Assembly: GCA_031413635.1 (NCBI GenBank)
Contig: JANOFM010000138.1
Location: 1-5,422 of the forward strand
DNA length: 5,422 nt
Source of the DNA: SZUA-430 sp031413635
GTDB lineage: Bacteria; Pseudomonadota; Alphaproteobacteria; Micropepsales; Micropepsaceae
Direction of reading: 5' to 3'
Shown: positions 1-4,991 of the stretch, piece by piece
How positions within the stretch are numbered: position 1 is the first letter of the stretch
Layout: each line of letters begins with the position of its first letter
The notes under the pieces: model-generated
What the model was told of the DNA's origin: nothing
Databases searched by the model: none
Seen by the model: the letters and a program-made list of their open reading frames with translations, nothing else
Position numbers and translations under genes: made by a program

Positions 1-51
1 ATGCCGCCCTCCGACCTTACCACCGCCCGCATCGTCTATCGCAGCAATTAG
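1..51 (+). CDS. 3' end of a second, diverged infA-like reading frame (5' end outside window)
   Basis: Frame 1 from base 1 encodes 16 residues, MPPSDLTTARIVYRSN, then TAG at 49-51. This matches the last 16 residues of the intact IF-1 on the opposite strand (MTPYDLTKGRIVYRSK) at 11 positions. The ATG at base 1 aligns with an internal methionine of IF-1, so it is probably not a start codon and the rest of the frame would lie left of the window. Of the six codons that differ, five change the amino acid. Two hit positions usually well conserved in IF-1: the tyrosine of SPYDL and the glycine of KGRI. That pattern suggests relaxed constraint, so a decayed copy, a diverged paralogue or a fold-back artefact of the neighbouring gene are all possible. 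It forms the outer left arm of the 1-219 palindrome. Confidence 0.4.
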   Translation: MPPSDLTTARIVYRSN

Positions 52-84
52 CGCGAGCACATTCCATCCCACTTACCCTGACAG

Positions 85-135
85 CCCGGACACGAATTTT
101 CCCGACGCTTCGCTTGGGTAAAAGTCGTGTCCGGG
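85..135. terminator. REP-like central hairpin, possible bidirectional terminator
   Basis: The core of the larger palindrome has an 11-bp perfect stem (85-95 with 125-135) beginning CCCGGACACGA. It continues inward through a 4-bp T/A stem (97-100 with 120-123) to a short centre containing gcttcgc. The CCCGG stem and GCGAAGCG-type centre resemble the extragenic palindromic repeats common in alphaproteobacterial genomes. It lies between two convergent TAG stops at 49-51 and 169-171, so ending transcription from both sides is plausible. There is no run of T after either side of the stem, so it is not a textbook intrinsic terminator. The terminator role is an inference; the hairpin itself is directly visible. 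Confidence 0.35.
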
Positions 136-168
136 ATGACAGGGTCAGTGGGATGGAATGTGCTCGCG

Positions 169-387
169 CTATTTGCTGCGATAGACGATGCGGCCTTTGG
201 TCAGGTCGTAGGGCGTCATTTCGACCGTCACTTTGTCGCCGGCCAGAACGCGGATGCGGTTCTTGCGCATTTTTCCCGCGGTGTGCGCCACCACGACGTG
301 ATCGTTGTCGAGTTTTACGCGAAAGGTCGCGTTCGGCAGAAGCTCGACCACGGTACCTTCGAAACTCAGCAGTTCTTCTTTCGCCAT
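169..387 (-). CDS. infA: Translation initiation factor IF-1
   Basis: This encodes a 72-residue protein, exactly the usual length of bacterial IF-1. IF-1 is a single OB-fold (S1-type) factor that binds the A site of the 30S ribosomal subunit and works with IF-2 and IF-3 during initiation in the cytoplasm. The start MAKEELLSFEG, the central block LLPNATFRVKLDNDHVVVAH, the signature HTAGKMRKNRIRVLAGDKV (about residues 35-53) and the ending MTPYDLTKGRIVYRSK are all typical. ATG is at 387-385, with an AAGG-type ribosome site about 12 nt upstream; the stop is TAG at 171-169. It lies 103 nt after the phosphatase gene, far looser than the other joints, and a candidate promoter sits in that gap. Its last 17 codons form the right arm of the 1-219 palindrome, mirrored by a diverged copy on the other strand. 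Confidence 0.98.
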   Translation of the reverse strand: MAKEELLSFEGTVVELLPNATFRVKLDNDHVVVAHTAGKMRKNRIRVLAGDKVTVEMTPYDLTKGRIVYRSK

Positions 388-438
388 CAGATATGCCTTG
401 AAGCCTCCAATTTGCGCGGGAGAATGGCAGCGAAATCC

Positions 439-467
439 AATAAATCAAGGTGGCATAAGGTGGACAA
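439..467 (-). promoter_or_regulatory. Candidate internal promoter for infA
   Basis: On the minus strand, TTGTCC (467-462) is followed after exactly 17 nt by TTTATT (444-439). Each hexamer matches the sigma-70 consensus at four of six positions. Initiation would fall near 432, giving a leader of about 45 nt before the infA ATG at 387. This is the only gap longer than about 20 nt inside the murA-to-infA run, and IF-1 is needed in larger amounts than the upstream enzymes, so separate transcription would make sense. The call rests on pattern matching only. Confidence 0.35.
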
Positions 468-490
468 CGACGTGCGATCGAGGCGTGTCC

Positions 491-952
491 TCACGGTTCG
501 GGCGCCGGGCGTGCCGCGAAACGCTCTTTGAGCAAAGCGAAGATCGTGTCGCGCGCCTGGCGAAAATTGGCGAGGCGCTGTTCGCGCGTGCCCTCATAGG
601 CGCTGGGATCGGGGACCTTCCAGTATTCGACCTCCACCGCCATGGCGCGTGTCAGTTCGAGCGCCTTGTGGCGCGCGTGCGGGCTCAGCGTGACGATGAG
701 GTCGAACGAGGTGTCGGCCAGCATCTCGAACGATTTGGGATGAAGGTGCGAAAGATCGATGCCGATTTCCTCCATCACTTCAACCGCGAGCGGTTCCAAC
801 ACACCCGCTTTGACGCCGCAGGATTCGACGTAAACGCGCGTGCCAAAGAGGTGGTGCATGAGGGCCGCCGCCATCGGCGAGCGAATCGCGTTGTGAGTGC
901 AGGAGAACAGCACCGCGTCTGGCAGGTCTTCGCCGTTGGGTCCGCGCGCCAT
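491..952 (-). CDS. Low-molecular-weight protein tyrosine phosphatase / arsenate reductase-like protein
   Basis: This 153-residue cytoplasmic protein belongs to the low-molecular-weight phosphatase fold. The phosphate-binding loop C-x5-R-S is intact near the N terminus as Cys18-THNAI-Arg24-Ser25, where the cysteine is the expected nucleophile. The general-acid loop is visible as V-P-D115-P-S-A-Y, and a family-type block FDLIVTLSPHARHKALELT lies at about 83-101. Members are annotated either as tyrosine phosphatases or as arsenate reductases. No ars genes are nearby and the setting is a cell-wall and translation cluster, so protein or small-molecule phosphatase activity looks likelier than arsenate detoxification; the substrate is unknown. 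Its ATG (952-950) lies 6 nt after the UPF0262 stop, implying co-transcription and probable coupling. The ribosome site is weak, which fits reinitiation. The last residues (ARPAPEP) are a short low-complexity tail. Confidence 0.9.
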   Translation of the reverse strand: MARGPNGEDLPDAVLFSCTHNAIRSPMAAALMHHLFGTRVYVESCGVKAGVLEPLAVEVMEEIGIDLSHLHPKSFEMLADTSFDLIVTLSPHARHKALELTRAMAVEVEYWKVPDPSAYEGTREQRLANFRQARDTIFALLKERFAARPAPEP

Positions 953-958
953 CGTCCG

Positions 959-1450
959 TCAGACCTTGATGTGCAGAGCGCAGATGAGCGTGAACAAACG
1001 CCGCGCGGTGTCGTGGTCGACGGTGACTTTGCCGTTGAGCCGTTCCTTTAGAACTTGGCTGCCTTCGTCGTGCAAGCCGCGCCGGCCCATGTCGATGGCT
1101 TCGATTTGCATCGGCGAGGCGCTGCGGATCGCCTGATAGTAGGTGTCGCAAACGACGAAATAATCCTTGATGACGCGCTTCAGCGGGGCGAGCGAGAGAA
1201 TGTGCATCGCGTGCGCGGCGCCGTCTTCGAGCGCGATATCGAACACCAAGCGGCTTTCCTGCATGGCGAGGCGCAGGCGATACGGGCCGCCACTCGACCC
1301 TGCAGGTTCGAAATAGTTCGATTCGAGCAGATCATAGATCGCGGCGCGACGCTCGTGGTCGACATCGGGACCGCGATGGAAGATCGACGCTTCGTCTAGA
1401 TCGACGGCGATGAGCCGCAGCGGCGATTGCGAGTCGGGCGCATCCGTCAT
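959..1450 (-). CDS. UPF0262 family protein
   Basis: This 163-residue protein has the features of the alphaproteobacterial UPF0262 family: an N-terminal LRLIAVDLDEASI stretch (about 11-23), PDVDHERRAAIYDLLESN (about 28-45), GPYRLRLAMQESRLVFDIAL, and a strongly conserved C-terminal half with RVIKDYF, QIEAIDMGRRGLHDEGS and DTARRLFTLICALH. The length is normal for the family. No catalytic motif, membrane segment or signal peptide is evident, and no function has been established. The frame stays open upstream to 1747, but the family N terminus places the start at the ATG at 1450-1448. That ATG overlaps the hisD stop in the classic ATGA arrangement, so translation is probably coupled to hisD. The conserved position between hisD and the phosphatase is the best clue to its role. 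Confidence 0.95.
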   Translation of the reverse strand: MTDAPDSQSPLRLIAVDLDEASIFHRGPDVDHERRAAIYDLLESNYFEPAGSSGGPYRLRLAMQESRLVFDIALEDGAAHAMHILSLAPLKRVIKDYFVVCDTYYQAIRSASPMQIEAIDMGRRGLHDEGSQVLKERLNGKVTVDHDTARRLFTLICALHIKV

Positions 1451-2739
1451 GTGTTCAGCCTGACGCGGATCGAGCGCGCGTGGGCGTCGAGACCTTCGGC
1501 GTCGGCGAGCGTGGCGGCGCTTTCCCCCAGCGCGGTGAGCGCTTCGCGCGAACAGCCGAGGATCGTGGTGCGCTTCATAAAATCGACGACGCCGAGCCCC
1601 GAAGAAAAACGAGCCGAACGGGAGGTGGGCAAGACGTGGTTCGGGCCGCCGACATAATCGCCGATGGCTTCCGGCGTGTGGGCGCCGAGGAAGATCGCGC
1701 CGGCGTGACGCACGCGATCGGCGACGGGCTTGGGATCGGCGAGGCAAAGTTGAAGATGTTCCGGCGCGATGCGATCGATCAGCGCGGGCGCCGTAGAGAA
1801 ATCTTTCACAACGATGATCGCGCCGTGGTTTTGCCAGCTCGCGCGCGCGATGGCTTCGCGCGGCAGCGCGGCGAGTTGGCGATCGACTTCGGCGGCGACG
1901 GCGCGGGCGAAGGGCTCGTCGTCGGCGATCAGAATGCTTTGGGCTGATTCGTCGTGTTCGGCTTGCGCAAGCAGGTCGGCGGCGATCCAGGCGGGATCGT
2001 TCGCCTTGTCGGCGACGATCAGAACTTCGGAGGGCCCGGCAATCGAGTCGATGCCGACTTGGCCGAAGACCAGGCGCTTGGCGGCGGCGACATAGGCGTT
2101 GCCGGGGCCGACGATCTTGTCGACGGCGGCAATCGATTTCGTGCCGTAGGCAAGTGCCGCGATCGCTTGGGCGCCGCCGACGCGGTAGATTTCGCCGACG
2201 CCGGCGAGATCGGCGGCGGCGAGCACGAGCGGATTGAGTTTGCCGCCGGGCGCGGGCGTGACTATCACGACGCGCCCGACGCCCGCGATCCGTGCCGGGA
2301 TCGCGTTCATCAAGACGCTGGAGGGATAGGCGGCTAGCCCGCCCGGCACGTAAAGCCCGGCCGCGTCGACCGGCGTCCAGCGCAAGCCGAGCGTCACGCC
2401 CTCGCCGTCGGTGTAATGGTCGTCCTTCGGACGTTGGCGCGCGTGGAAGGCGTCGATGCGTTCGGCAGCGAGGTGGAGTGCTTTCAGCGTGGCGGCGGGC
2501 ACAGCCGCCTTTGCGTCGGCAAGTTCCTTCGCCGTCACGCGCAGATTGGCGACGTTCACGTCGAAGCGGTCGAAGCGGCGGGTGAGTTCGAACAGCGCCT
2601 CGTCGCCGCGCGCGACGACATCGGCGACGATCCGGGCGACGGCGCCGGATACATCGGCCGCGGCTTCGCGATTGGCACCTAAGAGTTTGGCGAACTCAGC
2701 GGCGAAGTGCGGTTTCGATTGGTCGAGCCAGGAGGGCAT
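1447..2739 (-). CDS. hisD: Histidinol dehydrogenase
   Basis: This 430-residue enzyme carries out the last two NAD-dependent oxidations of histidine synthesis, L-histidinol to L-histidinal to L-histidine, as a zinc-dependent cytoplasmic homodimer. The diagnostic stretches are present: YVPGGLAAYPSSVLMN, the nucleotide-binding region with VGGAQAIAALAYGT and VDKIVGPGN, GPSEVLIVAD, QAEHDESAQ, APEHLQL and GDYVGGPNHVLPTSRSARF. Aligned from memory with the E. coli enzyme, the zinc ligands are Gln259, His262, Asp361 and His420, and the catalytic pair is Glu327-His328; all are intact. ATG is at 2739-2737, 15 nt after the DUF2948 stop. A GAGGA ribosome site overlaps that stop and lies partly in a small hairpin. 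The stop TGA overlaps the UPF0262 start by 4 nt. No other his genes are nearby, which is usual for this position in alphaproteobacteria. Confidence 0.98.
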   Translation of the reverse strand: MPSWLDQSKPHFAAEFAKLLGANREAAADVSGAVARIVADVVARGDEALFELTRRFDRFDVNVANLRVTAKELADAKAAVPAATLKALHLAAERIDAFHARQRPKDDHYTDGEGVTLGLRWTPVDAAGLYVPGGLAAYPSSVLMNAIPARIAGVGRVVIVTPAPGGKLNPLVLAAADLAGVGEIYRVGGAQAIAALAYGTKSIAAVDKIVGPGNAYVAAAKRLVFGQVGIDSIAGPSEVLIVADKANDPAWIAADLLAQAEHDESAQSILIADDEPFARAVAAEVDRQLAALPREAIARASWQNHGAIIVVKDFSTAPALIDRIAPEHLQLCLADPKPVADRVRHAGAIFLGAHTPEAIGDYVGGPNHVLPTSRSARFSSGLGVVDFMKRTTILGCSREALTALGESAATLADAEGLDAHARSIRVRLNT

Positions 2740-2740
2740 G

Positions 2741-2754
2741 GGAATCCCGATTCC
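2741..2754 (-). promoter_or_regulatory. Inverted repeat filling the DUF2948-hisD junction
   Basis: The perfect repeat GGAATC-CC-GATTCC occupies 14 of the 15 nt between the DUF2948 stop (TGA, 2757-2755) and the hisD ATG (2739-2737). In the minus-strand transcript the GAGGA that would serve as the hisD ribosome site runs from the stop codon into the hairpin arm. A ribosome finishing DUF2948 would melt the stem. The hairpin could therefore tie hisD translation to DUF2948 translation. The repeat is visible; the regulatory role is inferred, and a 6-bp stem with a 2-nt loop would be strained in RNA. Confidence 0.3.
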
Positions 2755-3219
2755 TCAACCCTGCGTCTCGCCGTGCGTGGGCAGGCGCGGCGTGGGCCAG
2801 GGGGCGCTTACGTCCGTCAGCCAGGCGTCGAGGCATTCGACGTCGAGCTTCAAGATGCCGCCGCCGGCAAACGTCATCTTGATGACGCCCGCGGGTTCGG
2901 CGCCGGCCTCGAAGGCCAACGTCAGCAATTCGGCGACCTTGTCTTTTGCGCCCAATCTCAAACCTCGATGCTGGACGCGCTGGACGGCATCGAAATGCAA
3001 GGCCGAGCGAACGCGGCGGTAGGGCGCGTTCTTGTCGGCCTTGGCGCTTTGCTTCGCGTCGCCCAGATCTTCCCACATGAAGCGGTTCAGCATCATCGCA
3101 AAGCGGCGCTTGGCGGGCTCAAAGGCGATGTCGCCCACTTGCGCGATCGCGTCCTGCGCGTGCGCGGCAACGACGCTCAAGTCGATCGGATCGACGGCGC
3201 GAAGGCGAAGTGCAGTCAT
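2755..3219 (-). CDS. DUF2948 family protein
   Basis: This 154-residue protein of unknown function resembles the DUF2948 family found next to murA and hisD in many alphaproteobacteria. Family-like stretches are LRLRAVDPIDLSVVAAHAQDAIAQVGD (about 4-30), FEPAKRRFAMMLNRFMWED (about 33-51), RVRSALHFDAVQRVQHRGL in the middle, and FEAGAEPAGVIKMTFAGGGILKLDVECLDAWLTDV near the C terminus. There is no signal peptide or membrane segment, so it is probably cytoplasmic. The frame is open to an ATG at 3258, but that start would overlap murA. I chose the ATG at 3219-3217 because it yields the family N terminus (MTALRLRAVD), follows the murA stop by 7 nt and has a GGGTCGGG-type ribosome site just upstream. 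The tail after residue 141 (PWPTPRLPTHGETQG) is proline-rich and probably disordered. Confidence 0.92.
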   Translation of the reverse strand: MTALRLRAVDPIDLSVVAAHAQDAIAQVGDIAFEPAKRRFAMMLNRFMWEDLGDAKQSAKADKNAPYRRVRSALHFDAVQRVQHRGLRLGAKDKVAELLTLAFEAGAEPAGVIKMTFAGGGILKLDVECLDAWLTDVSAPWPTPRLPTHGETQG

Positions 3220-3226
3220 CCCGACC

Positions 3227-4513
3227 CTAGCCCTTGACGCGCTTGATGTCGGCGCCAAGCGCGGAAAGTTTTTCCTCGATGCGCTCGAAGCCGCGGTCGA
3301 GATGATAGACGCGGTTGACGATGGTTTCGCCTTCGGCCGCCAGCCCCGCGATGATCAAGCTGACCGAGGCGCGCAGGTCGGTCGCCATCACCGGCGCGCC
3401 GCGCAAGCGTTCGACGCCCCGCACGGTTGCGGTTTGATGGTCGATCGTGATGTCGGCGCCCATGCGCATGAGTTCGGGCACGTGCATGAAACGATTTTCG
3501 AAGATCGTCTCCGAGATGTGCGAGACGCCGTTCGCCGTCGACATCAGCGCCATCAGCTGGGCTTGGAGGTCGGTCGGAAAGCCCGGATAGGCCTCTGTCG
3601 TCACGTCGACACCGGTGAAATGGGCGCCGTTGCGCGAGACGCGAAGGCCGCGATTGGTCGATTGAATGTGCACGCCGGCGCTTTCGAGCAGCGGAATCAC
3701 CGCGCCGATCAAATCACCACGTGTGCCCAAGAGTTCCACCTCGCCACCCGTGGCCGCCACGGCCATCGCATAGGTTCCGGTTTCGATGCGATCGGGCAAT
3801 ACCGTATGGTTCGTGCCATGCAAGCGTTCGACGCCTTCGATTTTCAGCGTGCGCGTCTCGAGGCCCTCGATCTGGGCGCCCATCGCCTGCAGGCAATGCC
3901 CGAGGTCGGTGACTTCGGGTTCGCTGGCCGCGTTTTCGATGATCGTCGTGCCCTTGGCGAGCGATGCGGCCATCATCAGGTTTTCGGTGGCGCCGACGGA
4001 GACGAAGGGGAATTGCACATGCGCGCCGTGCAGGCCTTGCGGTGCGCGGGCGTAGACATAACCCTCCTTCAATTCGATTTGCGCGCCCATCGCCTCAAGG
4101 CCTTTGAGGTGCAGGTCGACAGGCCTTGTGCCGATGGCGCAGCCTCCCGGCAGCGACACCTTCGCCTCGCGGCAGCGCGCGACAAGCGGACCGATGACGA
4201 GAAAGCTCGCGCGCATTTTGCGCACGAGTTCGTAAGGCGCTTCGGTCGAAGCGATCGTCTTGGCGTGGAGTTTCAGAACGCGGCCGCCTTCGGCTTCGGC
4301 GTGGCCGTTGCCGTTCATGGTGATTTCGACGCCGAGGCCGGCCAGAATTTCGGCGAGTTGGGAAATGTCGGTCAGGTGCGGCACGCAAGCCAGCGTCAGC
4401 GGCTCATCCGTCAAAAGGCTTGCCACCATCAACGGCAGTGCGGCGTTCTTGGCGCCGGAGATGCGAATTTCGCCGTTGAGCCGCCGTCCCCCGCGAATTT
4501 GAATTCTGTCCAC
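3227..4513 (-). CDS. murA: UDP-N-acetylglucosamine 1-carboxyvinyltransferase
   Basis: This 428-residue enzyme transfers enolpyruvate from phosphoenolpyruvate to UDP-N-acetylglucosamine, the committed cytoplasmic step of peptidoglycan synthesis. It has the two-domain inside-out alpha/beta barrel family pattern: ISGAKNAALPLM at 18-29 with the substrate-binding Lys22-Asn23 pair, the loop SLPGGCAIGTRPVDLH with catalytic Cys125 (Cys115 in E. coli), YPGFPTD with the conserved aspartate at about 315, TDLRASVSL, and DRGFERIEEKL with Arg407 (Arg397 in E. coli). Because the loop residue is cysteine and not aspartate, fosfomycin sensitivity would be expected at the target level. The start is GTG at 4513-4511, giving MDRIQIRGG, with GAGGG about 9 nt upstream. 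The stop TAG (3229-3227) is 7 nt before DUF2948. It is probably the first gene of the tight operon that runs to the phosphatase. Confidence 0.98.
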   Translation of the reverse strand: MDRIQIRGGRRLNGEIRISGAKNAALPLMVASLLTDEPLTLACVPHLTDISQLAEILAGLGVEITMNGNGHAEAEGGRVLKLHAKTIASTEAPYELVRKMRASFLVIGPLVARCREAKVSLPGGCAIGTRPVDLHLKGLEAMGAQIELKEGYVYARAPQGLHGAHVQFPFVSVGATENLMMAASLAKGTTIIENAASEPEVTDLGHCLQAMGAQIEGLETRTLKIEGVERLHGTNHTVLPDRIETGTYAMAVAATGGEVELLGTRGDLIGAVIPLLESAGVHIQSTNRGLRVSRNGAHFTGVDVTTEAYPGFPTDLQAQLMALMSTANGVSHISETIFENRFMHVPELMRMGADITIDHQTATVRGVERLRGAPVMATDLRASVSLIIAGLAAEGETIVNRVYHLDRGFERIEEKLSALGADIKRVKG

Positions 4514-4555
4514 GCAATCACCCTCGATGCCGGCTGCAAATCAGTTTGAAGCTGA

Positions 4556-4586
4556 AGGATACGCTATCCGGGGCATTTATGCGCAA
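4556..4586 (-). promoter_or_regulatory. Weak candidate promoter for the murA operon
   Basis: The 187-nt gap 4514-4700 is the likely place for murA operon control. The best pair on the minus strand is TTGCGC (4586-4581) and TATCCT (4561-4556), each matching four of six consensus positions but with a long 19-nt spacer. A small inverted repeat, GGATA-CGC-TATCC (4557-4569), overlaps the -10. A second, poorer candidate is TTGTTC followed 17 nt later by TAGAAG, nearer the upstream gene. Another short hairpin, CGGCA-CGT-TGCCG, lies at 4621-4633. No T-tract terminator was seen after the small upstream gene, so read-through into murA is also possible. Confidence 0.2.
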
Positions 4587-4700
4587 AGCGCACTGGAATG
4601 ACGGGTTGCGAATTCGCCCTCGGCACGTTGCCGGCTAATGCGGGCTGCTTCTATCCTACCCGTGGGGGTGGAACAATGGCCGAGCGGTGGCGGAATTGCG

Positions 4701-4892
4701 CTATTCCTCCTCGGATTTCTGCGGGTTTTCAGGGATATCGATGCCGGCCCTGCCGTCTTGGGCAGGATGGGATTGGGCGCGCGCCTGGTTCTTGCGGCGC
4801 TTGAGATTCGCGCGCAGGGCCGCGGCCAAGCGCTCGGCCTTGCCGGTGTCGCCCGCGGCGCCCGGGATACGGTCTTGCTTGTCGTCACCCAT
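4701..4892 (-). CDS. Small basic hypothetical protein with an RLAAALRANLKRRKNQAR segment
   Basis: This 63-residue protein has a polar N terminus (MGDDKQDRIPGAAGDTG), a strongly basic, probably helical segment at about 20-38 (ERLAAALRANLKRRKNQAR), and an acidic C-terminal end (NPQKSEEE). I recall similar small proteins with an RL..AL..NLKRRK.QAR core upstream of murA in other Hyphomicrobiales. That makes it likely to be a real gene, although no function is known. The amphipathic basic helix could bind nucleic acid, ribosome or membrane; this is inference only. ATG is at 4892-4890 with a modest GGTGA ribosome site, and an in-frame TGA two codons upstream rules out a longer frame. It is divergent from msrA across 99 nt and lies 187 nt before murA in the same direction. 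There is no signal peptide. Confidence 0.75.
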   Translation of the reverse strand: MGDDKQDRIPGAAGDTGKAERLAAALRANLKRRKNQARAQSHPAQDGRAGIDIPENPQKSEEE

Positions 4893-4913
4893 GCATCACC
4901 ATCACGTCAGACC

Positions 4914-4927
4914 ACGGGCGAGCCCGT
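4914..4927. promoter_or_regulatory. Perfect inverted repeat beside the msrA -35 box
   Basis: ACGGGC-GA-GCCCGT is a perfect 6-bp inverted repeat with a 2-nt centre. It lies in the 99-nt divergent region between the small basic gene and msrA. Its last base is the first T of the candidate msrA -35 box, and it is followed at once by the palindrome GGCGCGCC (4929-4936). The position fits an operator acting on msrA, the divergent gene or both. In GC-rich DNA such short palindromes also occur by chance, so the role is tentative. Confidence 0.25.
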
Positions 4928-4954
4928 TGGCGCGCCAGGACGCGAACCTATATC
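4927..4954 (+). promoter_or_regulatory. Candidate msrA promoter
   Basis: TTGGCG (4927-4932) and TATATC (4949-4954) are separated by 16 nt, and each matches the sigma-70 consensus at four of six positions. Initiation near 4961 would give a leader of about 31 nt carrying the AAGGAG ribosome site at 4979-4984, 7 nt before the msrA ATG. TATATC is the most AT-rich stretch in the divergent region, which favours this placement. Confidence 0.4.
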
Positions 4955-4991
4955 TTGCGACCCACAACGAATAGCGACAAGGAGCAGCAAA

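Larger units (their letters stand above)
1..219. repeat. Imperfect 219-nt palindrome joining two infA 3' ends
   Basis: Pairing base i with base 220-i gives 94 complementary pairs out of 109, with no insertion or deletion, around a centre at base 110. The longest perfect blocks are 29-47 with 173-191 (19 bp), 49-73 with 147-171 (25 bp) and 85-95 with 125-135 (11 bp). Mismatches fall at left positions 4, 11, 18, 23, 24, 26, 48, 74, 81, 84, 96, 101, 104, 106 and 109. They are sparse in the middle of each arm and denser at the outer coding end and near the centre. The right arm covers the final 17 codons of infA plus its 3' flank. The left arm covers the mirror copy. The repeat reaches the window edge, so its true length is unknown. 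Both DNA strands and both convergent transcripts could fold into a long hairpin. Confidence 0.93.

Noticed and set aside
1..219. Terminal inverted repeat of a transposon
   Set aside because: The two arms abut with only a few unpaired bases between them and consist of infA sequence. No transposase, target duplication or cargo lies between them.
305..1051. Plus-strand open frame of 248 codons across infA and the phosphatase
   Set aside because: It is antisense to two well-supported genes and has no domain features; it is a shadow of minus-strand coding bias.
959..1747. Longer UPF0262 frame starting at 1747
   Set aside because: The extra 99 N-terminal residues are arginine-rich read-through antisense-like sequence within hisD. 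The family N terminus and the ATGA overlap fix the start at 1450.
2755..3258. Longer DUF2948 start at 3258
   Set aside because: It would overlap the end of murA by 32 nt and add residues unlike the family. The ATG at 3219 has a ribosome site and the expected MTALRLRAVD start.
3032..4549. Plus-strand open frame of 505 codons opposite murA
   Set aside because: It lies antisense to an unmistakable murA with all catalytic residues. Long antisense frames are expected from GC-rich codon usage, and the translated product shows no recognisable domain.
4676..4700. tRNA-like stretch tggccgagcggtggcggaat resembling the 5' half of a serine or leucine tRNA
   Set aside because: No acceptor complement, anticodon stem or T-loop (GGTTCGAATC type) follows. 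The next bases are the 3' end of the small basic gene, so the likeness is accidental.
4891..4905. ATG CAT CAC CAT CAC on the plus strand, resembling a His-tag start from a vector
   Set aside because: Only four histidine codons occur, and the flanks are normal chromosomal sequence continuous with the small gene's start on the other strand. No vector sequence is seen.
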